A stretch of DNA of 64,000 bases, from the NCBI GenBank assembly GCA_019264575.1, contig JAHUZV010000027.1, positions 62,001-126,000 on the forward strand. The letters are read 5' to 3'. Shown here in pieces: positions 27,874 to 35,879 of the stretch. The notes beneath the pieces were generated by a model. That model did not search any database. It had not been told where the DNA came from and saw only the letters and a program-made list of their open reading frames with translations. Position 1 is the stretch's first letter. Every line of letters starts with the position of its first letter. This stretch comes from Vulcanococcus sp. (lineage in GTDB: Bacteria > Cyanobacteriota > Cyanobacteriia > PCC-6307 > Cyanobiaceae). Position numbers and translations under genes: made by a program.

Positions 27874-28584
27874 GCCACCCCAGCGTCCGTAGATGGCCTG
27901 GTGCTCTCCTTTGCGCCAGGCCCAGAGCTGATCGCCGTGGCTGAAATGCCACCACTCATTGGGGTGTTGCGCAAATCCCGCCTCGAGCATCACGGCAGCG
28001 AGCAGGTCGCGGCGCTGGTTGAACAAGGCTGCTTGGTTGCGCAGCTCTGGATCGCTGGCTTCTCTGGCGACACCAGCGAAGTAATCGGGTTCTGACACGG
28101 CGCCGATCGCATCGATCGGCGAACCCAGATCCAGCGGTTCTCCATTCGGCCCCGCCAGGGTGAGATCCACAGCGGCGCCGGTGCTGTGGGGCGGAGGTGT
28201 GGCTGGATCATCACTGGGTGGTGCCCAGAAACGCCCCACCTCCTTCTCCACCGCCTCCAGCTCAGCACTGGGCTGGAAGGGATCCACCCCACGCCGCTGG
28301 CATTCCTCAGCGGTGGCGTAGGCCAGCATGAACCGCTGCACCGCGAGCGGCCGCCAGGCATCAAAGATCGCGAGGCGGCAGCCGTGGCTGCGCTCCTGCA
28401 ATAACCGCTGCACCTGAAGCAGGCGCTCGATCACCCCCTGCCGCAGGCGAAACGGACAGGCGTCGGCACCGTAGGGGGCACCGGCGGCCACGTAGGGATG
28501 GGGCTCCAGCCGCAGCAGATCAAGCGGCAACGGCAGCAGCGGTTCGCCGCAGTCGTGGATGGGGATCGGGCTCCAGGGGCGCAT
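27856..28584 (-). CDS. VanX-type D-alanyl-D-alanine dipeptidase (M15D)
   Basis: A 242-residue zinc peptidase that hydrolyses D-Ala-D-Ala. The metal site appears as HSTGAAVDLTL near residue 136 and EWWHFSHGDQLWAW near 216, with IFDAWRPLAVQRFML near 75. No signal peptide is visible, so it is probably cytoplasmic and serves D-Ala recycling rather than vancomycin resistance; no vanRS/H/A genes are nearby. Its 3' end overlaps sir by 18 bp tail to tail. Confidence 0.88.
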   Translation of the reverse strand: MRPWSPIPIHDCGEPLLPLPLDLLRLEPHPYVAAGAPYGADACPFRLRQGVIERLLQVQRLLQERSHGCRLAIFDAWRPLAVQRFMLAYATAEECQRRGVDPFQPSAELEAVEKEVGRFWAPPSDDPATPPPHSTGAAVDLTLAGPNGEPLDLGSPIDAIGAVSEPDYFAGVAREASDPELRNQAALFNQRRDLLAAVMLEAGFAQHPNEWWHFSHGDQLWAWRKGEHQAIYGRWGGLSSPS

Positions 28585-28589
28585 CGCGC

Positions 28590-31091
28590 TCAGTTCAAAC
28601 GGGCCGGGGCCGCCGTGCGCTGGCGCTGCTCCGCCAGAGCGGCGGCCAGGCCGGCGTGGGCCTCCAGGCTGGGATCGCTCTCCATGATCTGCTGCGCTAC
28701 GCGGCGTGCCTGCTCGAGCACATCGCCGTCATCGGTGAGGCTGGCCAGGGCCAGATCCGGAAGCCCGCTCTGGCGGGTACCCAACACCTGACCGGGCCCC
28801 CGCAGCCGCAGGTCCATCTCGGCGATTTCGAAGCCATCGGTGGAATGCACCAGCACCTCCAGCCGCTGTCGCGCCAGGGCATTGCGGCTGTCGTTGATCA
28901 ACTGGCAGTAGGAGGCGGCAGCACCACGGCCCACCCGCCCCCGTAGCTGGTGGAGCTGCGCCAGGCCAAAGCGATCGGCATGCTCGATCACCATCACGCT
29001 GGCCTCCGGCACATCCACACCCACCTCCACCACCGTGGTGCTCACCAGCACCTGGGTGTCGCCCGCGGCGAAGGCACCGATCGCCGCCTGCTTCTCTGGG
29101 CTGGGCATGCGGCCGTGCAGCAGGCCCACCTGCAGATCGGGAAAGATCTGAGTGCTCAGCTGCTGATGCACCTCCACCGCAGAGCGCAGATCGAGCTTTT
29201 CTGATTCCTCCACCAGCGGCAACACCACATAGGCCCGCTGGCCAAGAGCAACCTGCTCACGAATCAGCTGATAAGCCTGATCCCGTTCTCCCCCCGAGAG
29301 CAGGGCTGTGCGAATTGGTGTGCGGCCCGGCGGCAGCTCATCGATCTGGCTGACCTCCAAATCGCCGTGCAACGAGAGGGCCAGGGTGCGCGGGATCGGC
29401 GTGGCCGTCATGGTGAGCAGGTGAGGCTGCAAACCCTTATCGAGCAGGCGGTTGCGTTGATGCACCCCAAAGCGGTGCTGCTCATCCACCACCACCAGCC
29501 CCAAGCGAGCGAACTGCACCGGGTCTTCCAGCAGCGCATGGGTGCCCACGAGCATCTTCAGCGTGCCGTTGGCCAAATCCGCCAACAGCTCCCGCCTGCG
29601 CCGGGCCGGGGTTGAACCGGTGAGCAGGGCGCAGCTCACATGCAGCTGCGGCAGCCATTCGCAGAGCTTGCGGTAGTGCTGCTCCGCGAGCACCTCGGTG
29701 GGTGCCATCAGCGCGCCCTGGCAGCCGGCTTCGATGGCGGTAAGCAGCGAGGCAATGGCCACAACGGTTTTGCCGCTGCCCACATCGCCCTGCACCAGCC
29801 GGGCCATCGGCTGCTCGCGCTCCAGATCGGCGCGGATCTCCGCCAAGACCCGTTGCTGGGCTCCGGTGAGCGGAAATGGCAGCAGCTCCAGAAAGGCGGT
29901 GAGCAGGTTGCCGTTGGGGTGATGCAGAGCCGGAGCGGGGCGGCTGGTGAGCTGACGGCGCCGCTGCAGCAGGCCCAGCTGAAGCAGCAGGAATTCATCG
30001 AACACCAGGCGCCGGCGCGCACTGGCCAAGGTGTCTTGGTTGCTGGGGGCATGGATCTGCGTGAGGGCCGTACCCAGATCCACCAACTGCTCTTGCTGCT
30101 GCAGGCGCGGGGGAAGGGGATCCGGCCAACGCTGGGCTGCCGGGAGCAGGGGTCTCACCAACGCACGCAGGCGATCGGCCGTGAGCCCCTCGGTGAGCCC
30201 GTACACCGGCAAGAGGCGGCCGATCTGCTCGCTCTGCACCGGCGCATTGGGGCTGGCCAGCACCTCCATCAGCGGGTCTTGAAAGGCCGGGCCGTAGGGG
30301 GTTTCCTTCACCAGACCGCTCACTGCCACCGTGGCGCCTGCGGGGTATTGCCGCTGCTGGGCCTTCAGCCAGGCCGGTGAGCTGAAGCGTTTGCCCGCAA
30401 AAAACTTGGAGATGCGAATGCGGCCGGTGATGTCCACCAGCTGCAGCTCCAGGATCGAGAGGTTGGGGTTGCGCGGACTGGTGAAGCTGTGGCTGCGCCG
30501 CACCGTGGCCACGATGGTGGCGGTGCGTCCAGGCTCCAGAGCCGCAATCCGCACCAGGTTGGAATAGTCGAGATAGTCGCGCGGGTAGTAACGCACCAGA
30601 TCCAGGGCCACCCACAGATCCAGGGCCGCGAGACGCGCGGCGCTCTTGGGTCCAACCCCCTTGATCTCGCTCAGCGGTGTCTCCGGCTGAATCACACCAA
30701 CCACGCCACCAGAACTGGGGGCGTCGGCGACTAGGCGCAGCCGCGGCGCCGACACCGGAAGCACGGGCGCATGGGCCCGCTGCAGTTCGTGCAGCGACTG
30801 ACGGGTGCGGCGCACCAGGGCCTGACGGCGGGCCTGGCTCAGCTCCTCGTAGGCATCGAACTGTTCAGAGAGCTGGCTCAGCAGTTGCAGCTGATGCGGG
30901 GGCAAGGGCTGGGGCACCTCGCGCAGGCTGCGGCTCAGAAAGGCTTGAAAGGGCTCTCGCCTGCCCTGCAGATTGCCGAACCCATGGTCAGCTTCAAGCT
31001 GCAATCCCTGTTGCAGGGGGCGCAGCCAGGCCTGAAGGCTCAGGAAGGATCCGCCGCCGGCTTCAGGTTGTGAGCATGGTCCTGATACCAC
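28590..31091 (-). CDS. recG: ATP-dependent DNA helicase RecG
   Basis: RecG remodels stalled replication forks and branch migrates Holliday junctions. The 833-residue protein has the N-terminal helical extension typical of cyanobacterial RecG, an OB-fold wedge (VRIAALEPGRTATIVATVRRS), and the SF2 motifs GDVGSGKTVVAIASL, VVDEQHRFGVHQR, MTATPIPRTLALS and QLRGRVGRG. The only upstream start in frame is a GTG at 31091, which overlaps the preceding gene by 52 bp. It lies in a minus-strand run after tsf. Confidence 0.95.
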   Translation of the reverse strand: MVSGPCSQPEAGGGSFLSLQAWLRPLQQGLQLEADHGFGNLQGRREPFQAFLSRSLREVPQPLPPHQLQLLSQLSEQFDAYEELSQARRQALVRRTRQSLHELQRAHAPVLPVSAPRLRLVADAPSSGGVVGVIQPETPLSEIKGVGPKSAARLAALDLWVALDLVRYYPRDYLDYSNLVRIAALEPGRTATIVATVRRSHSFTSPRNPNLSILELQLVDITGRIRISKFFAGKRFSSPAWLKAQQRQYPAGATVAVSGLVKETPYGPAFQDPLMEVLASPNAPVQSEQIGRLLPVYGLTEGLTADRLRALVRPLLPAAQRWPDPLPPRLQQQEQLVDLGTALTQIHAPSNQDTLASARRRLVFDEFLLLQLGLLQRRRQLTSRPAPALHHPNGNLLTAFLELLPFPLTGAQQRVLAEIRADLEREQPMARLVQGDVGSGKTVVAIASLLTAIEAGCQGALMAPTEVLAEQHYRKLCEWLPQLHVSCALLTGSTPARRRRELLADLANGTLKMLVGTHALLEDPVQFARLGLVVVDEQHRFGVHQRNRLLDKGLQPHLLTMTATPIPRTLALSLHGDLEVSQIDELPPGRTPIRTALLSGGERDQAYQLIREQVALGQRAYVVLPLVEESEKLDLRSAVEVHQQLSTQIFPDLQVGLLHGRMPSPEKQAAIGAFAAGDTQVLVSTTVVEVGVDVPEASVMVIEHADRFGLAQLHQLRGRVGRGAAASYCQLINDSRNALARQRLEVLVHSTDGFEIAEMDLRLRGPGQVLGTRQSGLPDLALASLTDDGDVLEQARRVAQQIMESDPSLEAHAGLAAALAEQRQRTAAPARLN

Positions 31092-32287
31092 TGATGTTCA
31101 GCCTCGAGGGCATCCAGCCGGCGCTGCCAACTGCGGTAACGCTTGGCCATTGTGCGCAATGCGCGGCGGCGCTGCTCCAGCCGCTTGCGGCAGGTGCGCA
31201 AGCGCGGTTGCTCGTATTCCAGATCCGAGCAGCGCAGCAGCAGGGTGAGCACCTCGCTGGGGGCATTGGGCCCAAGCACCTGACCCAGCGGTAAAGGCAG
31301 GCGCAGCAGGTTGGCCGGAGCCGGCAGGGCATCCACCTGCCCATCGAGCACGGCATCCAGCAGATTCATCGGCAGCAGGCCCTGAGCCAGGCCAACCCGC
31401 AGCATCTCCACGTTGATCGCATGGGAGAGGTTGCGCAGCCGCCGGCGCAGGGCGCGATCGAAGTGGGTCCACCAACGCAGCTGCAGCACGGGGTCGCGCG
31501 GCAGCGAGGGGGCGGTGACCCGCGTATCGAGATCAGCCGGGGCAGCCAGAAGCATGGCCGCTTCAGCGGCGGAATCGGACTCCTGCTCAGCTGAGGCGTC
31601 TGATGACGGCGTTGGGGTGCTGCTGCTTGCCTGCAGGCCCTCAGCGGCCATCTGAAACAGCGATTGGAGCAACGCCTGCTCCGAAGACGGCGATTCCTCT
31701 GCTGCCTCGGCGGACGGCTCTGGTGCCACAGGCTGGGATGAGGACTGCGGTGCGGCCAGGCCCGGTAGACCGCGATTGAAGAGATCCGCAGACACAGGCA
31801 GATCCAGGCTCAAATGCACCGATCCGCTGGCACTGGGCCCGATCGGTGCCGCCGGCGCTGTGCTGCGAGCTGCGTCATCGGCGGCAGCGGAGCGGCTGTC
31901 GTCCTCGTCGCTGGACTCAGCGCCGTCGCCGTCGCCATTGAGGAAGGCCTCCAGCATCCGCTGCTGCTGGGCGCGCTGGCGCCGGTGCTCGCGGCGCTGC
32001 TGCTGGGCCGCCAAACCAATCACCTGCTCCACGGTGAGCAAGGTGCCGGTGCGTTGCACCAACTCCTGGAGCCGCTGCTGGAACGCTTGGCGCCGTTCAG
32101 GCGGCAGCTGGTTGTAGCGATCGGGAACCACCTGGGTTGCCAGATGAAAACAGGCCTGCTGCACGGCATGCAACAGGCCTTCTCGCAACACTTGCAGGTA
32201 GAGAGCCAGATCGCGATAGAGCTCAGGCGCCAGCTGTTCCTGTTGTTGCAGGAGCAGATCGATCTGGCGCTGAGCCTCCTCGCGCAT
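31040..32287 (-). CDS. Conserved-looking cyanobacterial protein of unknown function, 415 aa
   Basis: I do not recognise a family. The N-terminal 110 residues are helical and Gln-rich (LLLQQQEQLAPELYRDLALY). A disordered, Ser/Ala/Asp-rich linker follows at about 120-260, then a helical C-terminal domain (LRWWTHFDRALRRRLRNLSH, INVEMLRVGLAQGLLPMNLL) and a basic coiled-coil tail. No signal or TM segment is seen. It sits between tsf (5 bp away) and recG, so expression with translation factors is likely. The two-domain layout with a long linker suggests a scaffold or adaptor, but that is speculation. Confidence 0.7.
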   Translation of the reverse strand: MREEAQRQIDLLLQQQEQLAPELYRDLALYLQVLREGLLHAVQQACFHLATQVVPDRYNQLPPERRQAFQQRLQELVQRTGTLLTVEQVIGLAAQQQRREHRRQRAQQQRMLEAFLNGDGDGAESSDEDDSRSAAADDAARSTAPAAPIGPSASGSVHLSLDLPVSADLFNRGLPGLAAPQSSSQPVAPEPSAEAAEESPSSEQALLQSLFQMAAEGLQASSSTPTPSSDASAEQESDSAAEAAMLLAAPADLDTRVTAPSLPRDPVLQLRWWTHFDRALRRRLRNLSHAINVEMLRVGLAQGLLPMNLLDAVLDGQVDALPAPANLLRLPLPLGQVLGPNAPSEVLTLLLRCSDLEYEQPRLRTCRKRLEQRRRALRTMAKRYRSWQRRLDALEAEHQWYQDHAHNLKPAADPS

Positions 32288-32292
32288 CGGGA

Positions 32293-32949
32293 TCAGGCAG
32301 CCTGCATGGCAGCCACTTCAGCGGCGAAGTCCATCTTCTCCACTTCGATGCCTTCACCCAGGTTGAAGCGCACGAAGCGACGCACCTGGATGTTCTCGCC
32401 CACCTTGCCGGACACCTGCTTCACCAGTTCGTCGACGGTGAGGTTGCTGTCCTTGATGTAGGCCTGATCCATCAGGGCCATTTCCTTGAGGCGCTTGCCG
32501 ATGCGGCCGGCCACGATCTTCTCCTTCATCTCTTCCTTCTTGCCGGCCAGGTCGTCACGACCCATCTCGATCTGCTTCTCGCGCTCAGCCACCTCAGCCG
32601 GGATGTCGTCGACTTTCACGTAGTCGACGCTGGGGCAAGCAGCGATCTGCATCGCCACGTTGCGGATCAGCTCCTGGAAGATCTCGCCGCGGGCCACGAA
32701 GTCGGTTTCGCAGTTCACTTCCACCAACACACCCACGCGGGCGCCGGTGTGGATGTAACTGCCGATGGCGCCTTCAGCGGCGGTACGACCCGACTTCTTC
32801 TCGGCGGAAGCGATGCCTTTCTGGCGCAGCCACTCAACGGCCTTGTCCTTGTCGCCGTGGGTTTCTGCAAGAGCCTTCTTGCAATCCATCATGCCGGCGC
32901 CGGTGACGTCGCGCAGTTCTTTAACGAGCTTGGCGGAGATCTCAGCCAT
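32293..32949 (-). CDS. tsf: Translation elongation factor Ts
   Basis: EF-Ts recycles EF-Tu by GDP/GTP exchange. The 218-residue protein is the short form typical of cyanobacteria. The N-terminal UBA-like motif [20 protein letters not shown] and the core TDFVARGE and [16 protein letters not shown] blocks are diagnostic. It follows rpsB by 138 bp on the same strand; the spacer holds two hairpins. Confidence 0.97.
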   Translation of the reverse strand: MAEISAKLVKELRDVTGAGMMDCKKALAETHGDKDKAVEWLRQKGIASAEKKSGRTAAEGAIGSYIHTGARVGVLVEVNCETDFVARGEIFQELIRNVAMQIAACPSVDYVKVDDIPAEVAEREKQIEMGRDDLAGKKEEMKEKIVAGRIGKRLKEMALMDQAYIKDSNLTVDELVKQVSGKVGENIQVRRFVRFNLGEGIEVEKMDFAAEVAAMQAA

Positions 32950-33000
32950 GGATCTGGGGGAGAGGGGGGAGAAAACGAATGCAGTGCTTAAACAGGCAGA

Positions 33001-33073
33001 AGCTCCCCCTCAGGGAAGCTCCAATGCCGCAGGCGCGAGGAGGTCAGCTGTGAACCGATCAAGGGTTCACAGC
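33001..33073 (-). other. Two hairpins in the rpsB-tsf spacer
   Basis: Fifteen bp beyond the rpsB stop there is a perfect 10-bp inverted repeat, GCTGTGAACC / GGTTCACAGC (33047-33056 and 33064-33073, 7-nt loop). A second stem (AGCTTCCC / GGGGAGCT with one wobble) lies at about 33001-33020. Neither has a T-tract, so they look like attenuating or RNA-stabilising structures rather than full terminators. Confidence 0.6.
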
Positions 33074-33087
33074 CAGCGAGCTGTTGC

Positions 33088-33810
33088 TCAGCCTTCCTCG
33101 TCGTCGTAGCCGCCGCGCTGGTCGTTAGCGCCGTGGCGACCTTCATTGATGGCATCGGCAAGACGGCCGAGCACCAGTTGCACCGAACGCACGGCGTCGT
33201 CGTTGCAGGGGATGGGCACGTCGCAGAGGTCGGGATCGCAGTTGGTGTCGAGCATCGACACCAGGGGGATATCGAGCTTGCGGGCCTCGAGCACGGCGTT
33301 GGTCTCACGGCGCTGATCCACCAGCACCACCACGTCGGGCAGACGACGCATGTTCTTCAGACCGCCCAGATACTTCTGCAGACGCTCGAGCTCACGGCGC
33401 AGAACGGCTGCTTCCTTCTTGGGACGCATGGCGATGGCGCCGGAGGCCTCCATGCGCTCCAGGTCCTTGAGGCGGTCGATGCGGGCGCGCATCGTGGTCC
33501 AGTTGGTGAGCATGCCGCCCAGCCAACGCTGGTTCACGTAGGCCGCACCACAGCGGGTGGCTTCGATGGCGATCACCTCGGAAGCCTGCTTTTTGGTACC
33601 CACAAACAGGAAGCGCTTGCCGCTGCGTGCAGCACTACGCACCCACTTGTAGGCGTTGTTCATGCAGACAGCGGTCTGCACGAGATCGATGATGTGAACA
33701 CCGTTGCGCGCGCAGTAGATGTAGCGCGACATCTTGGGGTTCCAACGGCGCGTTTGGTGCCCGAAGTGGGCACCCGCCTCCATCATTTCGGCGAGAGTGA
33801 CAACAGCCAT
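33088..33810 (-). CDS. rpsB: 30S ribosomal protein S2
   Basis: S2 is a late-assembling small-subunit protein. The product has 240 residues, with family blocks [52 protein letters not shown] and [20 protein letters not shown]. The C-terminus ends in an acidic/glycine tail. The rpsB-tsf order is the conserved bacterial one. A folded leader precedes the ATG. Confidence 0.98.
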   Translation of the reverse strand: MAVVTLAEMMEAGAHFGHQTRRWNPKMSRYIYCARNGVHIIDLVQTAVCMNNAYKWVRSAARSGKRFLFVGTKKQASEVIAIEATRCGAAYVNQRWLGGMLTNWTTMRARIDRLKDLERMEASGAIAMRPKKEAAVLRRELERLQKYLGGLKNMRRLPDVVVLVDQRRETNAVLEARKLDIPLVSMLDTNCDPDLCDVPIPCNDDAVRSVQLVLGRLADAINEGRHGANDQRGGYDDEEG

Positions 33811-33819
33811 GAGTTGAGG

Positions 33820-33872
33820 GTTTCGGGTTCGCCTCCACCTGCCAGGGACTCCGCGAACGGGTCACCCGAAAC
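33820..33872 (-). promoter_or_regulatory. Folded 5' leader of rpsB
   Basis: On the minus strand, GTTTCGGG pairs with CCCGAAAC, and an inner TTCGC pairs with GCGAA, forming a bulged hairpin that ends 9 nt before the rpsB ATG. This would cover the ribosome-binding region. A TAGGGT at 33904-33909 is a candidate -10 upstream. The layout suggests S2-type autoregulation of translation, which is inference. Confidence 0.5.
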
Positions 33873-33933
33873 ATGCAGGTGTGCGGTGTGAATGAACCCA
33901 GTGACCCTACCAAATGGCAGTGCTGCACTTCGC

Positions 33934-34866
33934 TCAGGCCAAGCCCTCGGCGCGCGCCTCGCGGTAGAGCGCCCGCACACCGATGCGGTTGAGGGGGAGC
34001 CGCAGCAGCTCCATCGCCAAGCCCGGCTGACCGCGGCGAATCAACCAGGCCAGCAGCGGCCGCAGGCTGCGCTCATTCAGCAGGCCGCCGAGGGTGAGCA
34101 GCTCCCACAGCAGCCGGTGCAGCACGGTGAACTGAATGATGAAACGCACCCGCCGGGTGGGGTGCTTCCGGTAGAACACCAACCCCATTTTCGCCCGCTC
34201 CCCCTCCACAGCGATCAGGCGGGGCACCTGCTCGAGGCTCAGGGGCGGATGCCAGTGGTAGCCCACCGCTTCGGGGCAACGCACCAGCACAACCCCCATG
34301 CGCCGCAGCCGTTCGCCCAGCTCCAGGTCTTCCCAGCCGTAGAGGCGGAAGCGGGTATCGAACAGACCGCTGCGCTCCAGCACCTCGCGATCAATCGCCA
34401 CATTGCCCGTGGCGAAGTAGGCCCAGGAGAGATCGCTGAGCTTGTGGGGCTCGCTGGTGGGATCGTCGAAATTGGCGGTGTTGATCACCGCGCCATAGGT
34501 GAAGCAGAGCCGATCGCCGCGCTGCTGCCAGGTCTGCTCCAGGCGGCGCGCGTGGCTGATCAGAAAGCTCTCGGTGACCACCAGGTCACTATCGATGAAC
34601 ACGATCACATCCCCGCGGGCGTGATCCACCCCCCGATTGCGACCTTCCGCAGGCCCGCCATGGTCTTGCTGCACCAGGCGCACGTGCGGAAACACGTGGC
34701 CGTTGCGCAGCAGCCAGTTCACCGTGTCATCGGTGGAGCCGTCGTCGACAACGACCACCTCATAGGCGCTGATCGGTGCCTCCAGCTGCTGCTGCTCCAG
34801 CGCCCGCAGGCACTTCTCCAGGATCGGCAGCCGGTTGTAGGTGGGGATGACGACGCTGAGGAACAT
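33934..34866 (-). CDS. Family 2 glycosyltransferase
   Basis: A 310-residue GT-A enzyme that transfers a sugar from a nucleotide donor. The N-terminus (LSVVIPTYNRLPILEKCLRAL) and VVVDDGSTDDTVNWLL are the nucleotide-binding fold; VIVFIDSDLVVTE near residue 90 carries the metal-binding acidic motif, and LYGWEDLELGERLRRMG near 195 the catalytic ED-type motif. No transmembrane segments are obvious. The acceptor is unknown; cell-surface polysaccharide is likely. It is upstream of rpsB on the same strand, with a 123-bp gap. Confidence 0.85.
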   Translation of the reverse strand: MFLSVVIPTYNRLPILEKCLRALEQQQLEAPISAYEVVVVDDGSTDDTVNWLLRNGHVFPHVRLVQQDHGGPAEGRNRGVDHARGDVIVFIDSDLVVTESFLISHARRLEQTWQQRGDRLCFTYGAVINTANFDDPTSEPHKLSDLSWAYFATGNVAIDREVLERSGLFDTRFRLYGWEDLELGERLRRMGVVLVRCPEAVGYHWHPPLSLEQVPRLIAVEGERAKMGLVFYRKHPTRRVRFIIQFTVLHRLLWELLTLGGLLNERSLRPLLAWLIRRGQPGLAMELLRLPLNRIGVRALYREARAEGLA

Positions 34867-34910
34867 GGCGCGGCGGAGGGGTCAGGCCAGATGGGGGCTG
34901 GAGCAGTGAC

Positions 34911-34936
34911 AAAAAAGGGGACCCCGCAGGATCCCC
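34911..34936 (-). terminator. Intrinsic terminator of the 51-aa gene
   Basis: On the minus strand GGGGA ... TCCCC (10-nt loop) is followed by six T residues, 24 bp past the stop of the small gene. The short stem with a clean T-tract is a plausible Rho-independent terminator and indicates that the small gene is a separate transcript from the glycosyltransferase. Confidence 0.65.
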
Positions 34937-34960
34937 AGCTGATGCTTTCGTGTGAAGCGA

Positions 34961-35116
34961 TTAGTCGGCAGCGCCACCGTTGTTGGCTGTTCCGGTCACG
35001 CCGTTGCCTGCACCTTCACCGCGGCCGTCGTTGCGGAGCTTGCGCTTCTTGAATTTGCGGGCGTAGGCGCGGTTGCGCTCCTGCTTTTCTTTCTTGAGGT
35101 TGCGGCGTTTGGCCAT
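34961..35116 (-). CDS. Very basic 51-residue protein
   Basis: An ATG-started frame of 51 codons encodes MAKRRNLKKEKQERNRAYAR, then KFKKRKLRNDGRG and a Gly/Asn/Ala tail. Nearly half of the first 30 residues are Lys or Arg, as in small ribosomal or RNA-binding proteins. The neutral, flexible tail (GAGNGVTGTANNGGAAD) is unlike bL34 or bL36. It has its own downstream terminator and no overlap with other genes, which supports expression. I believe similar proteins occur in picocyanobacteria, but no function is known to me. A ribosome- or RNA-associated role is inference from composition. Confidence 0.75.
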   Translation of the reverse strand: MAKRRNLKKEKQERNRAYARKFKKRKLRNDGRGEGAGNGVTGTANNGGAAD

Positions 35117-35163
35117 CGAGACGGCTGGAACTTTTGGGTAATCACCACACTACTGAATGGCGT

Positions 35164-35874
35164 TCAACCGCTGGTGACCAGACCCATCGGTTCAGCTTCG
35201 CTGAGTTGACCATCCTCCATCCGCACCAAACGATCGGCGATATCAAGGATGCGGGGGTCGTGGGTGACCATCAGCACCGCACATCCCTGCTCGCGGGCCA
35301 AGCGCTGCAGCAGTTCCACCACTTCGCGGCCGGTTTTGGAATCCAGCGCCGCCGTGGGTTCATCCGCCAAAAGCAGGCGCGGCCGCGCGGCCAGGGCACG
35401 GGCAATGGCCACCCGTTGTTTCTGGCCGCCGGAGAGATCGTGGGGCAATTTGTTGAGTTGATCACCGAGGCCCACGGCACGCAGCCACTCGCGCGCCTGA
35501 TCGCGGCGGGCGCGGTAGCTCAAACCCGGCAGCAGATCCGATCCCATCTGCACGTTCTGCTCAGCCGTCAGACAACGCAGCAGGTTGTGGCCCTGAAAAA
35601 TCATTCCGATCGAGCGCCGCAACTGCTGGCGTTCGCGGCGACCGGCCCCCTGCAGATCTTGGCCGAGCACCCGCACCGATCCCTCCTGCACCTGCCGCAG
35701 GGCGCCCACGAGGGTGAGCAGGGTGGTTTTGCCGCAACCGGATGGGCCTGTGAGCAGCACCACCTCACCGGCGGCCACCCGCAAATTCACGCCCTGCAGG
35801 ACCTGACGGCGCATGGTGCCGGTGCCATACCAATGGCAGAGACCCTGAACATCGATCGCAGCGGCTGCAGCCAT
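35164..35874 (-). CDS. devA: DevA-type ABC exporter ATPase
   Basis: The 236-residue ATPase belongs to the DevA/LolD/MacB group. Walker A is GPSGCGKTTLLTLVGALR near residue 45, the Q-loop is GMIFQGHNLL, the signature is DLSGGQKQRVAIARAL near 142, and Walker B is LLLADEPTAALDSKTG. The ATG at 35874 was chosen because it gives a normal N-terminus 5 bp after devC. With DevB and DevC it would form a tripartite exporter with an outer-membrane TolC-like channel; the substrate is unknown. Confidence 0.88.
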   Translation of the reverse strand: MAAAAAIDVQGLCHWYGTGTMRRQVLQGVNLRVAAGEVVLLTGPSGCGKTTLLTLVGALRQVQEGSVRVLGQDLQGAGRRERQQLRRSIGMIFQGHNLLRCLTAEQNVQMGSDLLPGLSYRARRDQAREWLRAVGLGDQLNKLPHDLSGGQKQRVAIARALAARPRLLLADEPTAALDSKTGREVVELLQRLAREQGCAVLMVTHDPRILDIADRLVRMEDGQLSEAEPMGLVTSG

Positions 35875-35879
35875 GGCGT

